From positions 1-17,312 of the forward strand of contig UZAE01014024.1 in the NCBI GenBank assembly GCA_900617975.1: a DNA stretch of 17,312 bases. Direction: 5' to 3'. The notes below the pieces were generated by a model. That model did not search any database, had not been told where the DNA came from, and saw only the letters and a program-made list of their open reading frames with translations. The position numbers and the translations under genes were made by a program. Source of the DNA: Rodentolepis nana (lineage: Eukaryota > Platyhelminthes > Cestoda > Cyclophyllidea > Hymenolepididae). Shown here in pieces: positions 1-7,900 of the stretch (position 1 is the stretch's first letter; each line of letters begins with the position of its first letter).

Positions 1-248
1 GGGAGAGGAACATCAAATCGAAAAAAAATCGAGAGGGGGGGGGGACAGAAGAGTGTTCAAAGATATAAAAGAGACAGAAACAAAGGTAGATGAAAGGTGA
101 GATGAATACTGTGGAAGTAGTCGAATATGACATGCAGTGGGGTGATGGTAGTTTGAAGTGAGAAGTCAACTGCTAGATAGACTTTTTTGCCGCATAAGTA
201 TACGTTGCCCAGGGTGCACCACGTGGAGGTATGTCTATCGCACGCCCA
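1..248 (-). mobile_element. Ribozyme-headed non-autonomous retroelement, copy A (cut by the window edge)
   Basis: This is a copy of the family seen complete at 13408-13755, reading on the minus strand. The 5' ribozyme head lies at 176-248 and the pyrimidine-rich (sense) body runs to base 1; the 3' part and tail lie left of the window. It shares with the other copies the GACATA/TCGAATATGAC block, the AAGAGACAGA block and the AGAGGAACATCAAATCG block (plus-strand reading). It contains a 10-base G run near 36-45 (C run in sense). Open frames across it are not conserved between copies, so I treat it as non-coding. Confidence 0.85.
176..248 (-). ncRNA. HDV-like self-cleaving ribozyme, copy A (P1 degraded)
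   Basis: Sense strand starts near 248. P2 GATAGACAT pairs with the segment at 176-184 with one mismatch. P3 ACC/GGT encloses a TCCACGT loop. Then come GCACCCT (P1 3' strand), GGGCAAC, P4 (CGTAT-ACTT-ATGCG, closed with a T.G wobble) and GGC followed by an A run; the presumed catalytic C is at 189. The P1 5' strand reads TGGGCGT, giving a U-U at the first pair and a C-A mismatch at the fifth, so activity is doubtful. Fold drawn by hand, by comparison with the HDV ribozyme layout. Confidence 0.75.
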
Positions 249-1099
249 CAATTATTAGGATATAACAGATGTCAATTAATGGTGTGACGTATTCATGCTT
301 TGAAATCGGATCACAATCAGGAAATCCATTCATGTTATCGAAGTCTACGCCAGCCATCACCACGTGGAAAACCAACTACGAAGAATGACTAATAATAAAG
401 GATCAATACTGAGTAGCTTCAATCCCCGGCCATCACAAACGAATTCATCCTAATCTGAACTTTGCTCACCTCCTAATTTGTGGATTTGCGTTTAGTTAGT
501 GTAAACTGACTTCAGTGAATGTAAACTCCTCTTCCTGTGACAGCTGATTTCAATTGCCATTGCTGGCGGCGTTATAAAACACGACGTATTGGAGAATAGA
601 AAATCATTTATAAAATTCTCATTTCAGTTCTGGCTCAGATTCAGCCAAACATAAGGTGTTAAACAGGGCTCTTAGAAGATCTTTGGAAGAGAGATCTTAG
701 CGTACACTGCACGATATGCAAATGACCCTAGTAGAGACAAAGCTGAAGTTGCATGAGCGATGGTGCGTTTAATGCAAATAACCACGCACAAAAGTACGAT
801 CTGCCTACCTTCTTGACAGCCTTTGGTGACAATATGGTGGGAGGTATTATTGACTTTTTGTTGACATGGTGTTCGCTTTAAGTAGAATATTCCTTTGAAG
901 ACCCCTTTTCTCAGACAAATGATTACGCGTTAGGTTTCTTATTAACATAGTCATATATATTATTAATGCAAAATATAAGTTACACTTTTAGAAATGACTG
1001 TCAGCCTGCGTAAATGAAGTGAAGTCATTAATTAACTTAAAAATACAATTTAGAGGAAGAGCACTCATCATTTAATTATTGCATGAAGGTCTACCCATC
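249..1099. other. AT-rich sequence without a recognised gene (probable CREB3-like intron)
   Basis: No exon of the minus-strand CREB3-like gene or any other coding segment was recognised on either strand. The stretch lies between retroelement copies A and B and is probably intronic if the bZIP gene continues leftwards. Confidence 0.4.
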
Positions 1100-1119
1100 A
1101 TATATATATATATATATAT
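1100..1119. repeat. (TA)n microsatellite
   Basis: About ten TA units in tandem, directly left of the sense-oriented retroelement fragment. Confidence 0.95.
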
Positions 1120-1191
1120 CTTACCTTTTTCTCTATCTATGTGTATCTGTCACTTTTACTTATGTGGATCTCTCTCTTCTGCGCCCCCCCC
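1120..1191 (+). mobile_element. Retroelement body fragment in opposite (plus) orientation
   Basis: Read on the plus strand, this segment resembles the sense (minus-strand) body of copies A and C: CTTACCTTTTTCTCTATCT, then TGTGTATCTGTCACTTTTA, then CTCTTCTG followed by a C run. The matching sense block in copy A also ends in CTCTTCTGT and a C run. The fragment therefore points opposite to the ribozyme head that follows at 1193-1273. The two meet at a C run and an undetermined base (N, 1192). Similarity is approximate. Confidence 0.6.
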
Positions 1192-1192
1192 N

Positions 1193-1273
1193 GCCGGTTA
1201 ATAGACTTTTTTGCCGTATGAATGTACGTTGCCCATGGTGCACCATGAGGCGGTAAGTCTATCGTACACCCCC
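1193..1273 (-). mobile_element. Retroelement head fragment, copy B
   Basis: Only the ribozyme head and about seven bases of the body (GCCGGTT in plus reading) are present before similarity stops at the N at 1192. The 5' end reads GGGGGTGTAC in sense. No target-site duplication was found, as expected for a fragment or a mis-joined assembly. Confidence 0.8.
1200..1272 (-). ncRNA. HDV-like self-cleaving ribozyme, copy B (best-preserved sequence)
   Basis: A 73-nt HDV-like fold. P1 is GGGGTGT against GCACCAT, with a G.U wobble at pair 1 and one G-A mismatch at pair 2. P2 is GATAGACTT against AAGTCTATT, nine pairs. P3 is ACC/GGT with loop GCCTCAT. The GGGCAAC strand is intact. P4 is CGTAC-ATTC-ATACG with one mismatch, and GGC plus an A run places the catalytic C at 1213. 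L3 still holds a CC that could form P1.1 with the GG of GGGCAAC. One P1 mismatch next to the cleavage site may slow or abolish cleavage. Confidence 0.78.
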
Positions 1274-2499
1274 AAAATCATTTAGATAGACTCTATCGTT
1301 CATTGGTAAATAAATACTAGAGAAAGAGTGTTATTAGGGGTTTCGCGTATATAGTGACAAGTCTGAATACTGAAAATGTAAAAAATAATTGAAAATTTGA
1401 ACATTCTGAAACTAGGATAAAGTAAGTGTTGCATTGGCCTAACCAACTTGTACACCAGTGGCTACATTGAGTTATATTGATGGGGCAGAGACGTCATAAT
1501 CGGTACAGCCCAGATGTAAAATGGGAGCGAGTTGGCGTAGAATAACTTAATTATATGGCTAGGCTAGAAGGGGTGGGGGAGTGTGGCGAGCAAATGGGGA
1601 CGTACTGATGATTCGAATCAATTTCGTTCGATATAGATAACTGAATATCCAATGCCATTGCTTTGCGTGCTGCACGCGTATGTTCAAAATTATCGATTTT
1701 CGATACACCAATTATTTATCGATCTTTCACCAAGTGCACTAGACAATTCAGGAAACAATTTGTTAATTAATATAAACACCCACCAACATGACATAACATC
1801 TCATATTCTCAATTTCAAACTCTATTAATTTTATTTTATACATTATATCCTCTACTTTGCCTAAAGCGCTGAGACGTATGCAGTAAATTGCCAACTAAAT
1901 ACGTTGCCATTGATTTTCTTTCACCATTGGACCTTATTATTTCTAATTCAAACTCTCATGAATTTGACCCACTTAGTTACACTGCACTTATGCAGTACCC
2001 CCCGTCTATAGCAGCATATGGTATATTATTAGATTAGCGATGAAAACATCATGCATAACATTGACGAAAACAACCACATCTTGTTTATATGGCCACAGAG
2101 TTTTCTCTTCCATCGAGTTGAATTTGTAGGCTAAAATTCCTTCTGCCAAATTTGTACTCTCAAATTGAATTATTTTCAGTCTTATAAGTAAGCAAGTGAA
2201 AATCTCATCTTACACGAGTCAAACATTCCGAAGATAGTAGTGATCCTCTACAATATTAGACGAATAGCAGAAACCGATTTTTAATTTACACAAATAAAAA
2301 TATCCAGAAACGCTGTCATGAAAAACGATATTCACTGCAAATGCCAATAAAATGCAGTCCTGACATTAACTCATGTAACACCTTCGGAGCATCAACAACA
2401 AATCGAGGTTTTGAGAAATTGAGAAAAATATCTTTACCCTTTACGACTAGTGCCATACATCGTCAAATTCAAAATGTACTAATAATAACTCCAACTTAC
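1274..2499. other. Probable intron of the CREB3-like gene; no exon recognised
   Basis: The bZIP exon ends at a GTAAGT donor at 2499, so this stretch should be intron until the next exon. I read the minus strand for a continuation of the leucine zipper or a hydrophobic membrane segment and found none that was convincing. One weak candidate acceptor (AATTTTAG near 2128, then ALQIQL in the right phase) does not keep the leucine heptad. Confidence 0.45.
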
Positions 2500-2762
2500 G
2501 CATTAGCCAATTCAAGATTCCGAATTTGACTCTTCAATCGTTGATTTTCTTTATGGGACTTAGAGACCTGTGACTCAAGACTAGAGACGTACTCCTGTCG
2601 TCGGGCACGACTGGCTTTCGCGGAGAGTTTGTTGCGAATTTTTCGCCTCATCGTTCGAATTGCGCGCTCCTCGCCTCGAGTGAGGGGAAAATGAGTGGGA
2701 ATACGCTGGCCCATTTGGATTAGGAGTCTTCGCTCTTCTGGTGTGAAGAAAAGACGCTGACC
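2500..2762 (-). CDS. CREB3/OASIS-like bZIP transcription factor, coding exon 2 (bZIP)
   Basis: Exon bounded by an acceptor (TTTTGCAATTCAG before 2762, phase 0) and a perfect GTAAGT donor at 2499 (leaves phase 2). It encodes 87 codons plus two bases. The order is a linker, then FPLTRGEERAIRTMRR, which resembles the conserved segment just before the bZIP in CREB3-family proteins. Next is the basic region RRKIRNKLSAKASRARRQEY (about residues 266-285 of the joined protein), with the N-x7-R DNA-contact spacing and the NKxSA signature typical of CREB3/OASIS in place of the NxxAA of other bZIPs. The zipper has heptad residues L289, S296, L303, L310 and stops at the exon end. In animals these factors are ER-membrane-bound and released by S1P/S2P cleavage; the membrane segment would be in the missing downstream exon. 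Ortholog within CREB3, CREB3L1-4 not resolved. Confidence 0.88.
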
Positions 2763-2872
2763 CTGAATTGCAAAATCAATAGACAAATATTCGGTAGGAA
2801 TTGACTTAATACACAGAGAGAGCACAGACGAGTTCTTATCCACTTACACAGATAAATAGGTGTTTCGTAAGT

Positions 2873-2886
2873 GCGAAATGGATTCT
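2873..2886. repeat. Target-site duplication of copy C, tail side
   Basis: GCGAAATGGATTCT, identical to 3247-3260. The outer GC may belong to the element's head on the other side, so the true duplication is 12-14 bp. Confidence 0.92.
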
Positions 2887-2955
2887 ATTTATTTATTTAT
2901 TTCAAATGGCAGGCGTTATGATAGGTATCATTAGCCCCCTTAGTTCCGGCGCCCT

Positions 2956-3035
2956 GCTTCACAAAAAGGAAGAGGAACACCAAAGTGGCAAAAATGCTTC
3001 ACAGAAAGGTAGAGGAACACCAAAGTGGCAAAAAG
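2956..3035. repeat. 40-bp tandem duplication inside copy C
   Basis: 2956-2995 and 2996-3035 both begin GCTTCACA and contain AGAGGAACACCAAAGTGGCA, differing at a few bases. Copy D has one unit only. Confidence 0.9.
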
Positions 3036-3182
3036 TCGAAAACGGGGACAGAATAATGATTCACAGACGTAAAAGAGACAGACACAAAGGTAGAAAAAAG
3101 GTGAGGTGAGTACAGTGAAAGTAGTCGAATATGACATACAATGGGGTGTTGGTAGTTTGAAGTCAGAAGTCAACTGCCGATT

Positions 3183-3248
3183 AATAGACATTTTTGCCGT
3201 ATGAGTATACGTTGCCCAGGGTGCACCACGTGGAGGTAAGTCTATCGC
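3183..3248 (-). ncRNA. HDV-like ribozyme, copy C (P1 5' strand missing)
   Basis: P2 (GATAGACTT, one T-T mismatch with its partner), P3, GCACCCT, GGGCAAC, P4 (CGTAT-ACTC-ATACG, five perfect pairs) and GGC-AAAA (catalytic C at 3196) are all intact. The element starts at GC-GATAG, so the seven-base GGGGTGT strand that forms P1 and the cleavage site is absent. It cannot fold the active core unless flanking DNA supplies P1, and the flank (CCATTTC) does not. Confidence 0.8.
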
Positions 3249-3260
3249 GAAATGGATTCT
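3247..3260. repeat. Target-site duplication of copy C, head side
   Basis: GCGAAATGGATTCT, identical to 2873-2886; perfect identity suggests a fairly recent insertion. Confidence 0.92.
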
Positions 3261-4096
3261 GAATAAGGAGGAATTAAAACTGTAATCTCCACAGCTATTT
3301 TGAAAAGTAGGAGTGGAGATTAATCGAGATTAGATGAAAATATGAGCTTTCATTATGGAAAGATGGAAGAAAGAAAAGTGATAGCACATGTCCGCGACGT
3401 GGACTAGTGACTGTTACGAGAGACTAAAACAGCAGCCAAAAGCAAAGGGAAACAGAAGGATCAACTCAGTCAACCGAAGCCACCAAATAAAACCTTCTAA
3501 GTTCGATGAATAGATGGAACTGGTGAAAAAAAAGGTTGTGGGTTTCATATTCATTCCGAACATAATCAGTGGGCAGATTTTTCAACTAAAATGGTTAAAT
3601 CCCGCCAATAAGGTTGAAGGAATTTCCGACTTCTCATTGGACAGATTATAAATTTCCTCAATCTCTGAAAACACTCACAAATTTATACGCGTCCTAAGGT
3701 ATGTAAACTAAATTAAAGAGTTTGCAAGATTTGATAAACATTTTAACAACAGTAATGACAATGAAAGCCTTACTTGCATGTCAGCACTAATTATATTACA
3801 ATAAGGGAAAGAGAAAGATATTAAAGATAACGTGACTTTGACAAGAATTATTGCCGGGAGCATTTCATTCATTAAAAGGTAAATAGGCTCATTTAAATAC
3901 TAATACCAAAAAAACAGAAAATTAAATGAGGTCATGAGTAGTAAACCAAGAAGCAGTTTGAGTCATTAAAGTTATAATAACGCTTCCTTAAAAAGTGGAG
4001 AGTTCATTTACAATAAATTCAAATTAAGACTTGAGTTCGCGTAAAAGTACTGAAAAAAACGGTTAACAAAGAGGAAGATGAAATCGAAAAGCTTAC

Positions 4097-4777
4097 GGGT
4101 TTGCCATGAGTAAGATCTTCATTATGCAGACAGACAGAAGAATTGGTGTGCCTAGTTTTCTGACGAGATTTTCTTGCAGTGGGACGTTTTAGTTCCACGA
4201 GTTCACCGGAGTCCTCATCGTCTAATTCCTCATCAGAGATACATTCAGAGGCACCATCAGTATTGAGGGTATTCCAAACTTGTCTCTCGGAGGAAGTATT
4301 GGTAAAGGATTCATTTTCCCGTACTTGGACAAATGGATCTTCAGCCTGTTCCTCGTCAACGATATGCATTAAATTATCAGGAATAAAAATGTCAGAAAAA
4401 TCGGTTTCAGGTTTAAAATCAAACGCTGAGGTGAGGTTATCTGTGCCCGGGGAGAGCATTGGCAAGGAGGGATTAATGTTATCAATATCGAAGGAGAAAA
4501 GATCACTCTGATCAGCTTCACCTAAATCAAACAAGGGGATGTGAGTTTCATTTTGAGATTCGTCGGTGGCAACTACTTCCTCTTGATGATGGAAAGTGAT
4601 TAGATCATCAGGAGAGCTTTCATTCACTGTTTGAAATATGGGCGAACAGGTGGGCGCATTAATGACAGTACGAAATTCTTCAAAATTAAAACTTTCCCTT
4701 AAGCTGTTGAGACCATTAGAAATATGCTCCCCTATCCGCGGAACAAAAAACGCAGCTGAACCGACATCATACTCCAT
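4097..4777 (-). CDS. CREB3/OASIS-like bZIP transcription factor, coding exon 1 (activation region)
   Basis: ATG at 4777 with an in-frame TAA nine bases upstream on the same strand; the exon ends at a GTAAGC donor (4096) on a codon boundary, giving 227 codons. The protein is rich in Asp, Glu and Ser with hydrophobic spacers (DLFSFDIDN, FDFKPETDFSDIF), as in acidic activation domains of CREB3-family factors. An acidic run (SDEELDDEDSGE, about 180-191) is followed by a basic patch (KRPTARKSRQK) that could serve nuclear import. Joined with the exon at 2762-2500 it gives at least 314 residues with the bZIP at the end, the usual CREB3 order before the membrane segment. The N-terminal half of this family is poorly conserved, so the assignment rests on the next exon. 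An untranslated exon further upstream cannot be excluded. Confidence 0.82.
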
Positions 4778-4952
4778 GACAAGTTAATATTCAAAGTGGA
4801 ATCTATCAATAAAAATGTTTAAAGTGCATAAAGAAATGGTATGCAAATAATTAACAGGATCAAATACTCTAAAAAATTAAATGCAATCAAATAAAATCAA
4901 TTACATAGTGATTACATTTAAGAATGAATTATAAATTGATAAAACATACTGA

Positions 4953-4990
4953 TGACGTTTACCAATGGAGCAATCAGTCACGTGATGACA
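4953..4990. promoter_or_regulatory. Candidate promoter cluster of the CREB3-like gene: CRE half-site, CCAAT box, E-box
   Basis: About 175-215 bp upstream of the ATG lie TGACG (4953-4957), CCAAT (4962-4966) and GTCACGTGAT (4977-4986), followed by TGACA. The TGACG core is bound by CREB/ATF/CREB3 factors, CCAAT by NF-Y, and the GTCACGTGA context by USF/MITF/TFE-type factors. The spacing does not match the ER-stress element CCAAT-N9-CCACG. Function is inferred from motif clustering in AT-rich surroundings. Confidence 0.35.
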
Positions 4991-4991
4991 T

Positions 4992-7900
4992 ATATTAAAT
5001 CGTGAATGGCTGGAATCAAGGTCAAAAATAGTGGTAGTTTATATTAAGGACGTCTTAGTTACTTAAAACAAGTTGTTCAAAATATTATAATTAATAATTT
5101 TATGAAAGATAAAATTATTCAAAAGCTTAATTTCAAAGCAAAATCATCCTCAAAGCTTTAAAATTTCAAACAAAACAATTTCCCTAACAATTTATTTGAA
5201 GCATTTTAGGTTTTTTTTCATTTAGAATTTTTTCATTTATTAATAACCATTCCTTTTTCTTATTAGATTTAAGCATTCTGTTCCTTTCCAAAGGAAAATT
5301 TTATTACAGTTATTTTCCAAACTTTAGTTTAGAATACTATTCACTTTCGTGAATTGTTAGCTATTTTTTTGAAAACTCAGTTCCATTTGATTGCAACACT
5401 TATTCATATTAAAATCTTAGTATCAAATAAACTGCTTTTTAACATGCCTAACCGCAGAACTGAGTTTCAACATTCTTATTCTTTTGAAATCATTTCGTTT
5501 AACGGAATAATTGAAGATATCTTGATCTCAATCCTAAAGGCCTCTCAATGTTTGGTAACAGAAAAGATAATTTATTAATGCTCATGCTGTTCTTTTGCTT
5601 TCTTGGTGTAAAATCGATAATAATTTCTTTTATGATATGTGATTAAACTTCTCTGCTAAAATTGTACACCTTACGACTTTCAGAAATGTTTCTAAGCTTA
5701 CGTTAGCCACAGGATGAGAAAATTGCTTCCTTAGCCTTTGGTCGCTCCACCTCAACTCGACGTGTATCATTGCGAATCGCGCTCGTGACCTCCAACTTTG
5801 AAAATGAGGCAACATTAATTGTAATACGATTAGCAATGTCAATTACCTTTTGATTTACTTAAGATACTCTTACTATAGACTGGTTTTATAGTTAAAATAC
5901 AACCAACTTATAAATAAATAATTGAGCCTTATGCATATTTTCTAAGTTTCTAATATTGATTACTTTTGTGCACCTGCAAGCTGCTTACACTCAGCTTTGA
6001 AATAAGTCTTTATGCACCACCCCGAATGATTAAAAAATGCTATCGATAAAATTTTCAAAATCCTTCAACGTGGATCCGAGTGAGTATTTAGGATTATAGA
6101 TTAGTTTGGTTAAATGTCGAGTTTCATATCGCCTGTATATCACATAAAAGGGGAATAAATAATTTAGTTAGACCATTTCCGCTCATAACGCTTGGTGCAG
6201 CAGAGACATCAAAACGGAGCATAAATCGTTAAATTAATGTATCTCTTTGGCTGTTCGGACATGAGAGTAGTGATTGCATCGAAGCAAATTCGAAGTGTCC
6301 ATGCTTTATACTTGCTAATAAGCCAAAGATTTTATGCTTCAATAACTAATATCCGAAGTTCGAACCACTTGGTAGCATTCAAGTCGCGTATTTGTTGGGT
6401 GACAACGTACCAAGTGAGCATCTTGTAGAGTCTACCTCGTTGGAGCCAGCCCGAAAGCGCCCATTTAAACTGTTTCAGAGTTGATGTCAATAATAAGTGT
6501 TCGATGAGTAACCGAAGTCAGTCCCGATTTACTCAATTATTTAAATAGTAAAGTCGGAGCATAGACTTTATATATACTCTACGTTGACAAATAATTGGTC
6601 CATTAAGGCACATTGCTAAGACCTTATTCCAACACAGAATTTGGTGACACTATTCATTGATTATTAATGATCAATCGGTGATTCAAAATGATGATTTTTC
6701 TTTAGATCAATATAAATTGACAATTCCTTGCGAGAATTTTTTACTTATTTGTTATTTCGATCTATATATCACTTTATTGCATAGTATTAATGACCAGAAG
6801 TTAATTCCTCAGACCATGAAGGAAAAATAGGCGATAGAAGCGTCACCGCCAAAATAACGCTCGTGGTTTGTATAGAAGACAATTTAAACAATTAAATTGA
6901 TCTATGATTGGCCAAATTAGCCCTGATAGTTGAATTTCAGCAAAAGGTGCCAATATTCGCCATGCTATGACCTATCATGATGACTCAGGGTCTCAAGTCC
7001 TCTTGCCGGTGGCGTGAGATTGACATGACAGTGACGTGAAACCGATATTGCACCTTCTATGCATGATCAGGAACTATTTAACGCCCTCCACTCATTCATG
7101 ATTATTGCAGGGCAATAGTTGACTTGAGTTTAGTGCAACAATGCTTGGCTTTCGCTTATTACCAGATATAATATGACAATATTGGATTGATTTTGAAATG
7201 ACCTGATCCTGTATAGGCAGTTAAGGAAATTTTACCACTTCATTTTTAGACCGGTTTGATTATAAGCATTATTCAAATCACAAATAGATATTAATAGGAA
7301 AAGTCTCCGTTTTAAGTAGATTTCAAGTGTTTATTCTGTGCAGCGTAAGTTCTAATGAAAGTTTTTCTCCGATATCTGTGATAATGCAATCGATGCGAAT
7401 TTCCATCATCGAAAACTCATATTCTGACAAACTATCACATAGTAGCTTTCAATGTAAGAAACTTCATCCGGGTGAGTCACTTTCAAGCAAAAGAAAACCA
7501 CTAAGACAAAGACACAAAGAGGTAAAAATACGGCACTTAGAGATTGAAAATCATAAAGAGAGCTACTCTACAATCCTTCAGAAAAAAACGAATTTTGAAA
7601 TTATACATCTTCGACCATTACATTTGCAAGGAAAACACATATTAATCAGCAGCTAACAAAATCACGTCTCCAAATTACCGGGATTCTTCAAAAGTTCACC
7701 CATCCGAATAAGAGCCCATGGGCGGATTTCCAGGAAACCCCGATGTCCCTACAACAGATCCATTATTGATATTTGCCAAGGAAGGAAAGATGTGTAGATT
7801 AGAAGGCTCTCTCCCAGAACTGTCCACAATCTTGCATTTAGTTGTCACTAACAGGAAAGAATTTTGGACCACCAACTAGTCATCAAGTTTGCATCCCCTC

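Larger units (their letters stand above)
2887..3248 (-). mobile_element. Ribozyme-headed non-autonomous retroelement, copy C (nearly complete)
   Basis: About 360 bp, minus orientation, flanked by a perfect 12-14 bp duplication. Sense order: ribozyme head lacking its first seven bases, pyrimidine-rich body, a conserved 3' block (CCTGCCATTTGA), and a tail of four AAAT units adjoining the duplication. No A-box/B-box pair of a Pol III promoter is evident and no conserved reading frame is present; an 83-codon frame starting in the head is private to this copy. An internal 40-bp tandem duplication (2956-3035) is also private. Variable-length duplications plus a simple-sequence 3' tail point to mobilisation by a non-LTR retrotransposon, with RTE-like machinery the likely type from the tail. 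Confidence 0.9.
2763..4096 (-). other. Intron 1 of the CREB3-like coding region
   Basis: GT-AG intron of 1,334 bp, donor GTAAGC at 4096 and acceptor TTTTGCAATTCAG ending at 2763. Phase 0 on both sides joins ...THGKP to GQRLFF.... It holds retroelement copy C in the sense orientation of the gene. Outside the element I see nothing recognisable. Confidence 0.8.

Noticed and set aside
176..248. Head as a twister ribozyme (GTGGAGG next to a closing stem)
   Set aside because: The conserved twister loop elements and cleavage-site context are absent on the plus strand, while the minus strand fits the HDV-like order throughout.
1605..1611. Hammerhead core CTGATGA (also at 4949-4955)
   Set aside because: No stem II followed by GAAA and no matching cleavage strand at either site.
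2940..3191. 83-codon minus-strand frame starting inside the ribozyme of copy C (and the 64-codon frame in copy A)
   Set aside because: The frames differ between copies and the ATG in C depends on a private substitution, so the element body is treated as non-coding.
3230..3248. Element head as a U1 snRNA-derived SINE (ACTTACCT matches the U1 5' end)
   Set aside because: Only eight bases match and the following sequence does not continue as U1; the HDV-like fold explains the whole head.
1..3260. Repeats as LTRs of a TRIM or as an inverted-repeat DNA transposon
   Set aside because: The TAGACT/AGTCTA inversion is the ribozyme P2 stem, not a terminal repeat. Each complete copy has a one-sided simple tail and 12-16 bp duplications, with no paired LTRs or 4-6 bp duplications.
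6340..6372. B-box-like AGTTCGAACC as part of a tRNA gene
   Set aside because: No A box at the right distance and no acceptor stem or cloverleaf could be drawn.
7032..7039. TGACGTGA, CRE/UPRE-like site
   Set aside because: Isolated motif kilobases from any recognised gene; expected by chance at this window size.
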